A DNA stretch of 64,000 bases from Acidobacteriota bacterium. Lineage in GTDB: Bacteria > Acidobacteriota > Vicinamibacteria > Vicinamibacterales > UBA2999. A model generated the notes under the pieces. The model saw nothing but the letters and a program-made list of their open reading frames with translations, had not been told where the DNA came from and made no database searches. Within the stretch, counting starts at the first letter, position 1; each line of letters opens with the position of its first letter. The stretch lies in NCBI GenBank assembly GCA_021730945.1, contig JAKFYH010000003.1, positions 62,001-126,000 of the forward strand. Direction: 5' to 3'. Both the position numbers and the translations under genes were made by a program. Shown in pieces: positions 46,817 through 54,756 of the stretch.

Positions 46817-47791
46817 ATGAACAAGGTGTTGAAGATTCTGGGTGTCGTGGTCGCGCTCGTGGTGGTGGTGGCCCTGGGGGGTGTCGGCTACCTGATGATG
46901 GCGTTCCCCAACGTGCCGCCGCCGGCGGTGGTGACCCTGGAGCCGACGCCCGACCGCCTGGCGCGCGGCAAGTACCTGAACGACCACGTGGTCGGATGCA
47001 CGACTTGCCACACCCAGCGCGACTGGACCAGGTTTTCGGGTCCCATCAAGCCCGAGTTACTCGGCGCCGGCGGCGAGCCGTTCAGCCTTGGGCCGGCCGG
47101 CGTCCTCTACGCGAAGAACATCACGCCGGCGGCCATCGGGTCGTGGACCGACGGGGAACTGCAGCGGGCGGTGACGGCCGGGGTGTCACGGGACGGCACG
47201 CCGTTGTTTCCGCTGATGCCGTACCCGCACTTCGGGGCGATGGCCGCCGACGACATGCACGCAGTGCTGGCCTACGTCCGCACGCTCCGCGCCATCGAGG
47301 GCCCGGTGCCGCCGCGCACCCTGAACTTCCCGATGAACCTGATCGTCCGGACCATTCCCGCTGCCGCCGCGCCGCAGCCCCGGCCGTCGCCGGACGACAA
47401 GGTCGCCTACGGCCGTTACATGACCCGCTCGGCGTTGTGCGCCGACTGCCACTCGCCGATCGACGATCGAGGCCAACCGCTGCCCGGCCGCGACTTCGCC
47501 GGCGGCACGGAATTCCTGGAAACGGGCTACCGCGTACGTGCGGCGAACATCACGCCCGACGCCGATACCGGCATCGGCTCCTGGACCGAGGCGCAGTTCA
47601 TTGACAAGTTCAAGGGCTTCGAGACACCTTCACTTGCCGTGCTGAGCGAAACGGAGCGCCGGCAGAACACGCCGATGCCGTGGACCGCGTATGCCGGCAT
47701 GACGCGCGAGGACCTCGGGGCCATTTACGCCTACCTTCGCACCCAGCCGCCGGTCGTGAATCGTGTCACCCGGTTCCCCGACGCGCAGTAA
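46817..47791 (+). CDS. Membrane-anchored diheme cytochrome c
   Basis: Cytochrome c of 324 aa with an N-terminal uncleaved membrane helix (about 5-30) and two c-type heme sites, CTTCH (61-65) and CADCH (208-212). The two domains each carry later Met or His candidates for distal ligands. Similar proteins act as electron-transfer subunits of periplasmic dehydrogenases. No dehydrogenase gene is adjacent, although the PQQ-like propellers at 35012-39812 could be imagined as partners (speculative). ATG 46817 is chosen for its ribosome site; TTG 46814 is possible. Confidence 0.87.
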   Translation: MNKVLKILGVVVALVVVVALGGVGYLMMAFPNVPPPAVVTLEPTPDRLARGKYLNDHVVGCTTCHTQRDWTRFSGPIKPELLGAGGEPFSLGPAGVLYAKNITPAAIGSWTDGELQRAVTAGVSRDGTPLFPLMPYPHFGAMAADDMHAVLAYVRTLRAIEGPVPPRTLNFPMNLIVRTIPAAAAPQPRPSPDDKVAYGRYMTRSALCADCHSPIDDRGQPLPGRDFAGGTEFLETGYRVRAANITPDADTGIGSWTEAQFIDKFKGFETPSLAVLSETERRQNTPMPWTAYAGMTREDLGAIYAYLRTQPPVVNRVTRFPDAQ

Positions 47792-47802
47792 AGTAGGAGT
47801 CG

Positions 47803-48711
47803 ATGTTCGAGTACCTGACCGGCGTCTACAACATTACCCCCACGCCTTTTCAACCCGATGGCGCGCTCGACGAGCCGAGTTTGCGGCGCCTCACAAAGTT
47901 CACGCGCGGCACCGGTGTTGATGGCATGACCATCCTCGGCGTGCTGGGCGAAGCGGACAAGCTCACGGAAAGTGAGCGCGATCGCGTCACCGCGATCGTG
48001 ATCGAAACCGCCGGCGCCGGGTTTCCCATCTGCGTCGGGACCACCCATGCCGGCACTGATGGTTGTATCGCCTATTCGCGGCGGGCCCAGGAGCTGGGCG
48101 CGAAGGCGGTGATGGTGGCGCCGCCCAAACTGGCGCGCACCAACGACGCGGCGCTCGAGCGCCACTACCTGGCGGTGGCCGCGGCGGTCGAGATCCCTGT
48201 CGTGGTGCAGGACTTTCCGCCGGCGGTCGGCGGCATCACCATGAGCGTCGAGTTGATCGCCAGGCTGGCCGCGGCGACGCCCCGGCTGTCGTTCCTCAAG
48301 CTGGAGGACGAGCCGGCGCCCATGAAGGTGACGCAGATTCTCGCGGCGTCGAAGGACGTGAAGATTTTCGGCGGCCTGGGCGGCATGATGTTTCTGGAGG
48401 AACTGCGGCACGGCGCCATCGGCACCATGACTGGTTTCGCCTTCCCGGAGATCCTGGTCGACATCTACCGGCGGTTCACCGCCGGCGACCTCAACGGCGC
48501 CACCGAAGTCTTCTACCAGTTTCTGCCGATCATCCGTTTCGAGAACCAGCCGCGCATCAACCTGGCCCTGCGCAAGCACATCTACCAGTTGCGCGGCGTG
48601 ATCAGCCACTCGCGGGTGCGGTCGCCGTTTACGCCGGTCGACGCCGACACGCTCGCCGATCTCGACGACATCCTGGCGCGTCTCGACCTGCTGGCGGCAC
48701 ACCCAAAGTAG
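47803..48711 (+). CDS. Dihydrodipicolinate synthase-superfamily aldolase
   Basis: DapA-superfamily protein of 302 aa. The Schiff-base Lys is probably K166 in LSFLKLEDEP. The usual YNxP tyrosine is replaced by Phe (QDFPP, about 136-140), so true DapA activity is unlikely. A different pyruvate-dependent aldolase or lyase is expected. AGGAG precedes the ATG at 47803, and TAAAGT (47789-47794) could be a -10 box 8 nt upstream. An SDR gene follows after 107 nt; a shared catabolic pathway is possible. Confidence 0.78.
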   Translation: MFEYLTGVYNITPTPFQPDGALDEPSLRRLTKFTRGTGVDGMTILGVLGEADKLTESERDRVTAIVIETAGAGFPICVGTTHAGTDGCIAYSRRAQELGAKAVMVAPPKLARTNDAALERHYLAVAAAVEIPVVVQDFPPAVGGITMSVELIARLAAATPRLSFLKLEDEPAPMKVTQILAASKDVKIFGGLGGMMFLEELRHGAIGTMTGFAFPEILVDIYRRFTAGDLNGATEVFYQFLPIIRFENQPRINLALRKHIYQLRGVISHSRVRSPFTPVDADTLADLDDILARLDLLAAHPK

Positions 48712-48736
48712 CCACGGAGGACTCCGAGGACGCAGA
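48712..48736. repeat. Copy of a 25-bp interspersed motif
   Basis: Begins CCACGGAGGACTCCGAGG and continues to CGCAGA. The reverse complement of 59651-59675 matches it at 19 of 25 positions. It lies directly after the stop of the aldolase gene. Function unknown; such sequences are often seen between genes in bacterial genomes. Confidence 0.5.
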
Positions 48737-48818
48737 GTCATCCAGAAAAATGCGGTGCCATTGACCCTGGCCACCGTGCGGCGTGTTTGAAGGGCATTAC
48801 TCATAACAAGGGCGGTAT

Positions 48819-49607
48819 ATGGAATTTGGACTAAAGGGAAAGCGGGCCATCGTCATGGCCGCCAGTCGCGGGCTTGGGTACGCATCGGCGCTCGGCCTCG
48901 CGCGTGAGGGGTGTCACCTGGTGGTGTGCAGCCGCGATCAGGCGCGGATTGACGCCGCCGCCGATGCCATCCGCAAGCAGACCGGCGCGCGGGTCAAGGC
49001 CCTGGTCGCCGACGTGAGCAGTGGCAGCGAGGCGGCCCGGCTGGTCGAGACCGCGGTCGCCGAGTACGGTGGCCTTGAGATCGTCGTCCACAACGCCGGC
49101 GGGCCGCCGGCTGGTGAGACCCTGGCGATGACCGACGAGCAGTGGCAGAAGGCGTTTGAACAAAACCTGCTCAGCTTCACCCGCATTGTCCAGGCGGCGG
49201 CGCCGGAGATGAAGAAGGCCGGCTACGGGCGCGTTCTTACCATCGCCTCGTCTTCGATCAAGCAGCCCATTCCCAATCTTGCCCTCTCCAATGCGTTGCG
49301 GGCCGGCGTGTGGGGCATTGCCAAGACGTTGTCGCGCGAATTGGCGTCGCAAGGGATTCTGGTCAACGTTGTCGCGCCCGGCCGGATCGACACCGAACGG
49401 ATTGCCGAACTCGACCAGGCCAACGCGCAGAAGAGCGGCAAGGCGCTGGACGAGGTGCGCAAGGCGTCGGTCGCGAGTATTCCGCTGGGCCGGTTGGGCC
49501 GGCCCGAAGAACTGGCCAATCTGGTGGTGTTTCTGGCCTCGCAGGCCGGCAGTTACATCACCGGCCAGGCCATCACCGTGGACGGCGCCGCCGGCAACGC
49601 GCTCTAG
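48819..49607 (+). CDS. Divergent SDR-family oxidoreductase (FabG-like)
   Basis: SDR protein of 262 aa with the cofactor segment MAASRGLGYASAL, HNAGGPPAG and a C-terminal GQAITVDGAAGN as in FabG-like enzymes. The catalytic segment is IASSSIKQPIPNLALSNALR: the standard YxxxK tyrosine is missing, as in a known divergent SDR subgroup. AAGGGCGG lies before the ATG at 48819. It probably works with the upstream aldolase in a small catabolic route (inference). Confidence 0.78.
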   Translation: MEFGLKGKRAIVMAASRGLGYASALGLAREGCHLVVCSRDQARIDAAADAIRKQTGARVKALVADVSSGSEAARLVETAVAEYGGLEIVVHNAGGPPAGETLAMTDEQWQKAFEQNLLSFTRIVQAAAPEMKKAGYGRVLTIASSSIKQPIPNLALSNALRAGVWGIAKTLSRELASQGILVNVVAPGRIDTERIAELDQANAQKSGKALDEVRKASVASIPLGRLGRPEELANLVVFLASQAGSYITGQAITVDGAAGNAL

Positions 49608-49613
49608 GGGTTG

Positions 49614-49623
49614 AAAGCGCTTT
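49614..49623. promoter_or_regulatory. Perfect 10-bp palindrome, operator-like
   Basis: AAAGCGCTTT, flanked as TTG-palindrome-GACC, lies just after the SDR stop. It resembles LacI-family operators (TGAAAGCGCTTTCA type). It may be chance; no LacI-family gene is in the window. Confidence 0.25.
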
Positions 49624-49632
49624 GACCAGGAG

Positions 49633-49652
49633 GGCGGCACTTCAGTGCCGCC
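49633..49652 (+). terminator. Rho-independent-like terminator
   Basis: GGCGGCAC (49633-49640) pairs perfectly with GTGCCGCC (49645-49652) around TTCA. A short GCTGTTT T-rich tail follows. It is well placed to end the SDR transcript before the transglycosylase gene. Confidence 0.65.
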
Positions 49653-49677
49653 GCTGTTTGGGAAGTAGAGTGGGAGG

Positions 49678-50676
49678 GTGACCCTGAAGATCGTACTGGC
49701 GATCGCGATCGCACTGCAGGTCTCCGTACCTCCGTCCCAGGAGCGCCCGGACTTCTCCGCATTCCTCGCGCAGCTCAAGGAGCAGGCGCTGGCACGCGGG
49801 ATCAGTGCGTCAACGGTGGAGGCTACGCTAGGCGGACTCGAGCCGCTTGACGTGGTGATTGAGCGCGACCGTACGCAGGCCGAGACCGTGCTCACCATCG
49901 ATCAGTACCTTGAGCGCCGGCTCACCCGCCGGTTCGTCCGGACCGCGCGGGAGAAAGCCGCCGCCGAGCGCGCGCTCCTCGCCCAGGTGAGCCGTCACTA
50001 CGGCCCGCCGGCCTCGTTGTTGGTTGCGGTCTGGGGCATGGAGTCGAACTTCGGGCGGTTCACCGGCACGCGGCCCACCGTCCAGGCCCTGGCCACGCTC
50101 GCCTGGGACGGCCGGCGCGGCGAGTTTTTTACCTCTGAGTTGATGGACGCTCTGCAGATCATCGACAAGGGTTTCATCACGGTGGACGAGATGAAGGGCT
50201 CATGGGCAGGCGCGATGGGGCAGACGCAGTTCATGCCGTCAAGCTACCTGGCTCATGCGCAGGATTTCGATGCTGACGGCCGCCGCGACATCTGGACGGG
50301 CCTGCCCGACGTGTTTGCCTCGATTGCCAACTACATGAAAGCGTACGGCTGGATCGAAGGGCAGGCATGGGGTCGCGAAGTGAAGCTGCCCGCCGGCGGG
50401 GCGGCGCCGTTGGTCCAGAAGGCGGGCTTGCGGCAAAGTGGCTGCCGCGCGGCGCGCGAACTGACCGTGCCGGTCCCGCTCGGGCAATGGCAGGCGTGGG
50501 GAGTTCGGACCGTCGCCCAGGGGCCATTGCCCAAGGTGGCGCGCGACGCCTCGTTGCTGCGGGCCGGGAAGAAAAGCTACCTGGTGTACTCGAACTACGA
50601 CGTGCTGCTGGGCTACAACTGCGCCCACGCCTACGCGCTCGCCGTCGGCCTGCTGTCAGACCAGATTGGTCGCTGA
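49678..50676 (+). CDS. mltB: Lytic murein transglycosylase B-like
   Basis: MltB-type SLT_2 transglycosylase of 332 aa, exported by an N-terminal hydrophobic signal. It has the catalytic Glu 122 in VWGMESNFGRF, SWAGAMGQTQFMPSSYLAHA and DGRRDIWTGLPDVFASIANY. It cleaves peptidoglycan glycan strands with 1,6-anhydro product formation in the family. No lipobox is seen, so it may be periplasmic-soluble. The start is GTG 49678; TAGAGT (49666-49671) is only 6 nt upstream, suggesting a leaderless mRNA. Confidence 0.88.
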   Translation: MTLKIVLAIAIALQVSVPPSQERPDFSAFLAQLKEQALARGISASTVEATLGGLEPLDVVIERDRTQAETVLTIDQYLERRLTRRFVRTAREKAAAERALLAQVSRHYGPPASLLVAVWGMESNFGRFTGTRPTVQALATLAWDGRRGEFFTSELMDALQIIDKGFITVDEMKGSWAGAMGQTQFMPSSYLAHAQDFDADGRRDIWTGLPDVFASIANYMKAYGWIEGQAWGREVKLPAGGAAPLVQKAGLRQSGCRAARELTVPVPLGQWQAWGVRTVAQGPLPKVARDASLLRAGKKSYLVYSNYDVLLGYNCAHAYALAVGLLSDQIGR

Positions 50677-50694
50677 CCTGGCAATTGATAGAAT
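50666..50694 (+). promoter_or_regulatory. Promoter of the small membrane protein operon
   Basis: TTGGTC (50666-50671) and TAGAAT (50689-50694) are spaced exactly 17 nt. The ATG at 50703 is 8 nt after the -10 box, so the transcript is likely leaderless or nearly so. The promoter overlaps the end of the transglycosylase gene. Confidence 0.55.
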
Positions 50695-50702
50695 CAAGGT
50701 CT

Positions 50703-50879
50703 ATGGGTAACAAACCCTCAGTGGCCGTGGTGTCAGCGGTGCTGTGCAGCGCCGTGGTGTCGATGCTGGCGGCCGTGTATTTCGGCGGTAATGGTCAACT
50801 CCCGTTGGCCATGACCGGAACTGGACTTTTCGTCATCCTTGGAGGCGTGGGCTTTGAGCTCGCGCGTCGTCGATCATGA
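50703..50879 (+). CDS. Small two-helix membrane protein (58 aa)
   Basis: Short hydrophobic protein with two predicted membrane helices (about 7-27 and 33-52) and an RRRS tail. It has its own promoter-like sequence and overlaps the following lipoprotein start by 4 nt, which supports that it is real. No family is recognised. It is missed if only long ORFs are considered because its frame also runs through the upstream gene. Confidence 0.6.
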   Translation: MGNKPSVAVVSAVLCSAVVSMLAAVYFGGNGQLPLAMTGTGLFVILGGVGFELARRRS

Positions 50880-51310
50880 AGCGTATTGTCACTGTCGTTG
50901 CCCCACTCGTCGTGATTTCCCTGGCGGTCGCCTGCGGCGGGAGCGCCCCGGCGAGCGCGCCGGCGAGCGCGCCGGCCCCCACCGCCGCCCCGGCTGCGGC
51001 GCCAGCAGCCGAGGCGCCGATGCCGTCGGCCACCCTCACGTTGATCGAGCCGATCGCCGGCGCCATGGGCGGGCATATCGACACCTTCCGCTGGTCGGCC
51101 GTCGAGGGCGCCGATGCGTATATCGTACGCATCCTCGCGGTGTCGGATGGCCGCGTGGTGTGGGAGAGCCCGGCGCTGACGGTGACCGAGACCAAGCTGC
51201 CCAACACGGTCGCGCTCGAGCCCGAGGTCCATACCTGGCAGGTGACCGCCCGCAAGGCGGGCGAACCGCTCACGGCGTCGGCGGTGCAGCGGTTCACGAT
51301 TACGCCATAG
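50876..51310 (+). CDS. Lipoprotein with fibronectin-III-like domain
   Basis: Lipoprotein of 144 aa with a signal peptide ending in the lipobox SLAVAC (Cys about 20). An Ala/Pro-rich linker (21-48) follows, then a beta-sandwich-like domain (about 52-144) with FRWSAVEGADAYIVRI and TWQVTARK, resembling FnIII-type 'structure-like' domains. The start overlaps the small membrane protein gene, so they are co-translated. Role unknown. Confidence 0.72.
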   Translation: MKRIVTVVAPLVVISLAVACGGSAPASAPASAPAPTAAPAAAPAAEAPMPSATLTLIEPIAGAMGGHIDTFRWSAVEGADAYIVRILAVSDGRVVWESPALTVTETKLPNTVALEPEVHTWQVTARKAGEPLTASAVQRFTITP

Positions 51311-51329
51311 CAGACTGCGAAACAGCATC

Positions 51330-51851
51330 ATGACCAAAGACTTACTGAAGGGCCTCAACGAGCATCTCAAGCTCGAGTTCCGCGCGTCGCATGAATATTT
51401 GGCGATGTCGATCTGGCTGTCGGAGCACGACTTGCCTGGTTTTGCCACCTGGATGCGCAAGCAGTCGTCCGACGAGCTGCTGCACGCGCAACGGATCATC
51501 GACCACCTGGTCGAACGCGATCAGAAAGTGGCGCTGCCGGCGATTGCCGCGCCGCCGATGACCTGGAAATCAGCCGAAGCCCTGTGCGCGCACGTCCTCA
51601 AGAACGAACAGGACGTCACCGCATCCATCAACGAGCTGTACGCCATGGCCGAGAAGGCCAAGGATCGCCCGGGCGTGGTGATGCTGCAGTGGTTTGTCAC
51701 CGAGCAGATGGAAGAGGAAGCCGCCGCGCGGGCGGTGCTGGGCCGCATTCGCCTGGCCGGCAATACCGGCGTCGGCCTGCTGATGATCGACCAGGAGTTG
51801 TCAGGTGGTGCCGTGCCCGGCATGCCAGCGGCGCCTGCCGGCGCGGCGTAA
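51330..51851 (+). CDS. Ferritin (FtnA-like)
   Basis: Non-heme ferritin of 173 aa. Diiron ligands are recognisable in LEFRASHEYLAMS (first-helix Glu), SSDELLHAQRI (Glu and His), KNEQDV and TEQMEEEAA (Gln/Glu of the third site). It stores iron as ferric mineral in a 24-mer in the family. No separate promoter is clear; it starts 20 nt after the lipoprotein gene and may be co-transcribed. The tail is Pro/Ala-rich and longer than usual. Confidence 0.92.
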   Translation: MTKDLLKGLNEHLKLEFRASHEYLAMSIWLSEHDLPGFATWMRKQSSDELLHAQRIIDHLVERDQKVALPAIAAPPMTWKSAEALCAHVLKNEQDVTASINELYAMAEKAKDRPGVVMLQWFVTEQMEEEAAARAVLGRIRLAGNTGVGLLMIDQELSGGAVPGMPAAPAGAA

Positions 51852-51866
51852 CCACCAAACGAACGA

Positions 51867-51944
51867 TCGTGCTTAACGCCCGTGCTCAACGCCCGTGCTC
51901 AACGCCCGTGCTTAACGCCCGTGCTTAACGACCGTGCTTAACGA
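51867..51944. repeat. Tandem array of six 13-bp units
   Basis: Six head-to-tail units of the form CCGTGCTYAACGM occupy 51867-51944 without spacers (first unit begins TC). It lies between the ferritin and cupin genes and fills most of that 120-nt gap. The units share the GTGCT core with the arrays at 43322, 61225 and 63344. Function unknown; slippage-prone variable repeat is likely. Confidence 0.9.
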
Positions 51945-51971
51945 ACCTGGGTTGCCGGGCACCTGACGGTC

Positions 51972-52277
51972 ATGGCGGTCCAACGCTGGAACACTTCCGA
52001 CGGCCCGGTCACCGAGGCGGCGCTGCGCGCCCGGCTCGAAGCCCTCGGCTACACCGTGGCCAGGTATACCTACCAGCCTGGTACCGTATTCCCCGATCAC
52101 CGTCACGACGTCGACAAGATCGACGCCGTCGTCTCGGGCCGCTTCCGGCTGGTGGTGCGCGGCCACATGAAGGTCTTGACCGCGGGCGACTGGATTGAGA
52201 TTCCGCGCGGCACCGTCCACAACGCCGCAGTCATCGGCGACCAACCCGTCGTCAGTCTGGATGCAGTGAAACTGTGA
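51972..52277 (+). CDS. Cupin-domain protein
   Basis: Small single-domain cupin of 101 aa. The metal-site motifs are visible: FPDHRHDVDKIDAVVSGRF (HxH with the later Glu replaced by Asp) and IPRGTVHNAAV with the final His. The enzyme or sensor role is open. It overlaps the reductase gene downstream by 4 nt. Confidence 0.82.
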   Translation: MAVQRWNTSDGPVTEAALRARLEALGYTVARYTYQPGTVFPDHRHDVDKIDAVVSGRFRLVVRGHMKVLTAGDWIEIPRGTVHNAAVIGDQPVVSLDAVKL

Positions 52278-53191
52278 AGATCGCGATATTCGGTTCCGGC
52301 GGTGTCGGCGGCTATTTTGGCGGCCGCCTGGCTGCCGCCGGTGAAGACGTCACGTTCATGGCCCGCGGCGCCCACCTCGCGGCGCTGCGGCAGGGCGGTC
52401 TTCACATCGAGAGCCCGAACGGCGCGTTGCACCTGCCCACGGTCCAGGCCACCGACCGGCCGGCCGATGTCGGTCCGGTCGATGTCGTGCTGTTCACGGT
52501 GAAGCTGTACGACGTCGCCGCCGCCGCGGCCACCCTCGCGCCGATGATTGGCCCCGATACCGTCGTTGTTACGCTGCAGAACGGCGTCGAGGCGGTCGAC
52601 ATGGTGGCCCAGCATGTCGGCGCCGATCACGTGGCGGGCGGGGTCGCCTACATCGTGGTCGTCGTCGACCAGCCCGGTCACCTGCGCCACACCACGGCCC
52701 AGCAACTGGTGTTCGGTGAGCGCGACGGGTCGCGGTCGCCGCGGCTGGTGGCGTTCGAGCAAGCTGGTCTTCGCGCCGGCTTCCAGGCCCGGGCCAGTAC
52801 CACGGTCGAGGCCGATCTGTGGACCAAGTTCGTGCGCCTGTCGACGTGGAGTGGCATGACCGCGGTGACGCGATCGCCGATGGGCGTCGTCCGCGACAAC
52901 CAGGACCTGTTCGCGATGATGATGACGGCGGTTGACGAGACGATCGCGGTCGGCCGGGCCCGCGGCGTCGTGTTTCCAGCCACGCTGGTGGATGACACGG
53001 TGGCGTTGATCCGCAGTTTTCCGGCCAGCTCGAAATCGTCGATGCTCGAAGACCTCGAGCGCGGCCGCCGGCTCGAACTGCCGTGGCTTAGTGGCGCCGT
53101 GGTGCGGCTTGGCCGGGAAGTGGGCGTACCGACGCCCACTCACCAGTTCATCACGACGGTACTGACGCCGTTTGTGAACGGCGCCGGGTAG
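52274..53191 (+). CDS. panE: 2-dehydropantoate 2-reductase family (PanE/ApbA)
   Basis: Ketopantoate-reductase-family protein of 305 aa. The NADP-binding motif is FGSGGVGGYFGGRLA. Further family regions are TVVVTLQNGVEAVD and GGVAYIVVVV, and the C-terminal helical domain contains SSMLEDLERGRRLEL (the conserved family helix with S-x-x-x-D/E). It would make pantoate for CoA synthesis, but many homologues reduce other 2-keto acids. GTG 52274 overlaps the cupin stop. Confidence 0.85.
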   Translation: MKIAIFGSGGVGGYFGGRLAAAGEDVTFMARGAHLAALRQGGLHIESPNGALHLPTVQATDRPADVGPVDVVLFTVKLYDVAAAAATLAPMIGPDTVVVTLQNGVEAVDMVAQHVGADHVAGGVAYIVVVVDQPGHLRHTTAQQLVFGERDGSRSPRLVAFEQAGLRAGFQARASTTVEADLWTKFVRLSTWSGMTAVTRSPMGVVRDNQDLFAMMMTAVDETIAVGRARGVVFPATLVDDTVALIRSFPASSKSSMLEDLERGRRLELPWLSGAVVRLGREVGVPTPTHQFITTVLTPFVNGAG

Positions 53192-53197
53192 CCGCCG

Positions 53198-53608
53198 TTA
53201 CTTGCGGTCCCCGAGCACGGCGCCAATCGCCGCGCCGGCGCACGCCATCTGCACCATGGCGATCAGGGGATCCACCAGCGTGGCGGTGAGATTCGCCATG
53301 TTGGTCGTGCCAAACAGCGTCAGGTCGTAGCCCAGTCCGATCAGCAGACCGGAGATGGCGCCGATCTTGAGACCGGTGGCGACGCCGCCCGCCTGGGCCC
53401 ATTTGTCCATCACGATCGCCAGATACACGCCGAGCACCAGTTGGCCGAGCACCAGGTGCACGTAGTCGGGCGCCACCTTGATCGCTCCGACTGCCGACCC
53501 TTGGTTGGCCTCGAAGAAACTGGCGGCGAGCACGCCGTAGAACACCCCCCCGACCAGGAACACCACGACGCCGCCCGCCAGTGCCGCCAACAGGAATCGA
53601 TTGGACAT
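53198..53608 (-). CDS. Four-helix membrane protein of unknown function
   Basis: Membrane protein of 136 aa with about four hydrophobic segments (5-30, 48-68, 77-98, 105-130). The ATG at 53608 is chosen because AAGGAGA lies 5 nt upstream and the product opens with a helix; upstream in-frame codons lack support. Its length and topology recall DUF1761-type small membrane proteins, but the match is weak. It converges with panE (6-nt gap). Confidence 0.65.
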   Translation of the reverse strand: MSNRFLLAALAGGVVVFLVGGVFYGVLAASFFEANQGSAVGAIKVAPDYVHLVLGQLVLGVYLAIVMDKWAQAGGVATGLKIGAISGLLIGLGYDLTLFGTTNMANLTATLVDPLIAMVQMACAGAAIGAVLGDRK

Positions 53609-53664
53609 GCCCGTCTCCTTTGAAATGGTTGCGGCATGATAGCCGAAACCAGAGCGCTCGTGCG

Positions 53665-54756
53665 TCAGGCCAAGAACACCCGTTCGACAAACCAATACAG
53701 CCCGGCCACAACCACTCCGGCCGAACCGGCCAGGGCCACCCAGTGCGCGGCGGCCGCGCTTTGCCGCCGCACCAGATACAGCGGCGCCGCCACCGCGCCG
53801 ACAATCACCAACTGGCCGATCTCGACGCCAAGGTTGAACGCGAACAGCGACCAGCCGAGCGCCGCTGGTGGCAAGCCGAACTCCTTCAGCACATAGGCAA
53901 ACCCGAATCCGTGAATCAGGCCGAATCCGGCCGCCAGCCAGGCGCGAATATCGGTGACGTCGCGGGCGCGGTCGCTCGATCCGCTAAGGACCAGGATGTT
54001 GTCGGCGCCGACCACCACGATCGTGAGGGCAATCAGCGGCTCGATGAACTGCGGCGAGGGGGAGAGGATGTCGAGGGCGGCGAGCGACAGCGTGATGCTG
54101 TGGCCCACGGTGAAGGCCGTCACAATCAGCGCCAGCCGCCTGAGCGAACCGCCGAGCAGCAACAGGCCCACCAGGAACAGGATGTGGTCGGGGCCGATCA
54201 GGATGTGCTCAATGCCCGACGCCACGAAGGTTCGAACCACCGACATCCGCCCCTGCGCGGTGCCCGAGTAGTAATCCAGTGTTTGCCGGGTGGCATCGAG
54301 GATCGCCTGATGTTTGAGCGCCGCGTCTTCGTAGATGTTCACGAACGTCTGGTGAATCGGGTCGTACGGGAAAGTGAGCGCGCGAAGGCTCAGGTGTGCC
54401 GGCCGCTGGCCCGCCACCACGAAGGCCAGTCGTAGACTCTGGCGATCGGGAACGACGTCGAGGTTTCCCCAGGTAACGCTCACGGGTTGGCCATCGAAGA
54501 CCAGGCGCAGGCGCGGCGTCAGCAGTGCCACCAGCGCCTCGCGATAGCGGCCGGCTACCGCCGGGTCGAGCAGCGAGTCGGCCGCGGCCACCTCCAGGTC
54601 GTGAGCCGCATCCAGGTCGTGGACCACGAGTGTCCCGCTCACGCCGCTGGCGTCGAGGTGGAAGTCGAGATAGCTGAACGGGGCCGGGTGGGCGGTCGCC
54701 GGGGCGGCGGTCAGCAGGCACAGCACGGCCACGGCCGAACCGATTGCCTTCCTCAT
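53665..54756 (-). CDS. HupE/UreJ-family membrane protein
   Basis: Protein of 363 aa with a signal peptide (about 1-22), a periplasmic beta-rich domain (23-170) and six C-terminal membrane helices. The helices contain GIEHILIGPDHILFLVGLLL and GLIHGFGFAYVL, the HupE/UreJ_2 signature with conserved His residues. Family members are proposed metal (nickel/cobalt) transporters or hydrogenase/urease accessory proteins; no hydrogenase or urease gene is nearby. The start at 54756 overlaps the PAP2 stop (ATGA). Confidence 0.87.
   Translation of the reverse strand: MRKAIGSAVAVLCLLTAAPATAHPAPFSYLDFHLDASGVSGTLVVHDLDAAHDLEVAAADSLLDPAVAGRYREALVALLTPRLRLVFDGQPVSVTWGNLDVVPDRQSLRLAFVVAGQRPAHLSLRALTFPYDPIHQTFVNIYEDAALKHQAILDATRQTLDYYSGTAQGRMSVVRTFVASGIEHILIGPDHILFLVGLLLLGGSLRRLALIVTAFTVGHSITLSLAALDILSPSPQFIEPLIALTIVVVGADNILVLSGSSDRARDVTDIRAWLAAGFGLIHGFGFAYVLKEFGLPPAALGWSLFAFNLGVEIGQLVIVGAVAAPLYLVRRQSAAAAHWVALAGSAGVVVAGLYWFVERVFLA

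Noticed and set aside
51867-51944. CRISPR array
   Set aside because: Units are 13 bp and directly adjacent with no unique spacers, and no cas gene is present.
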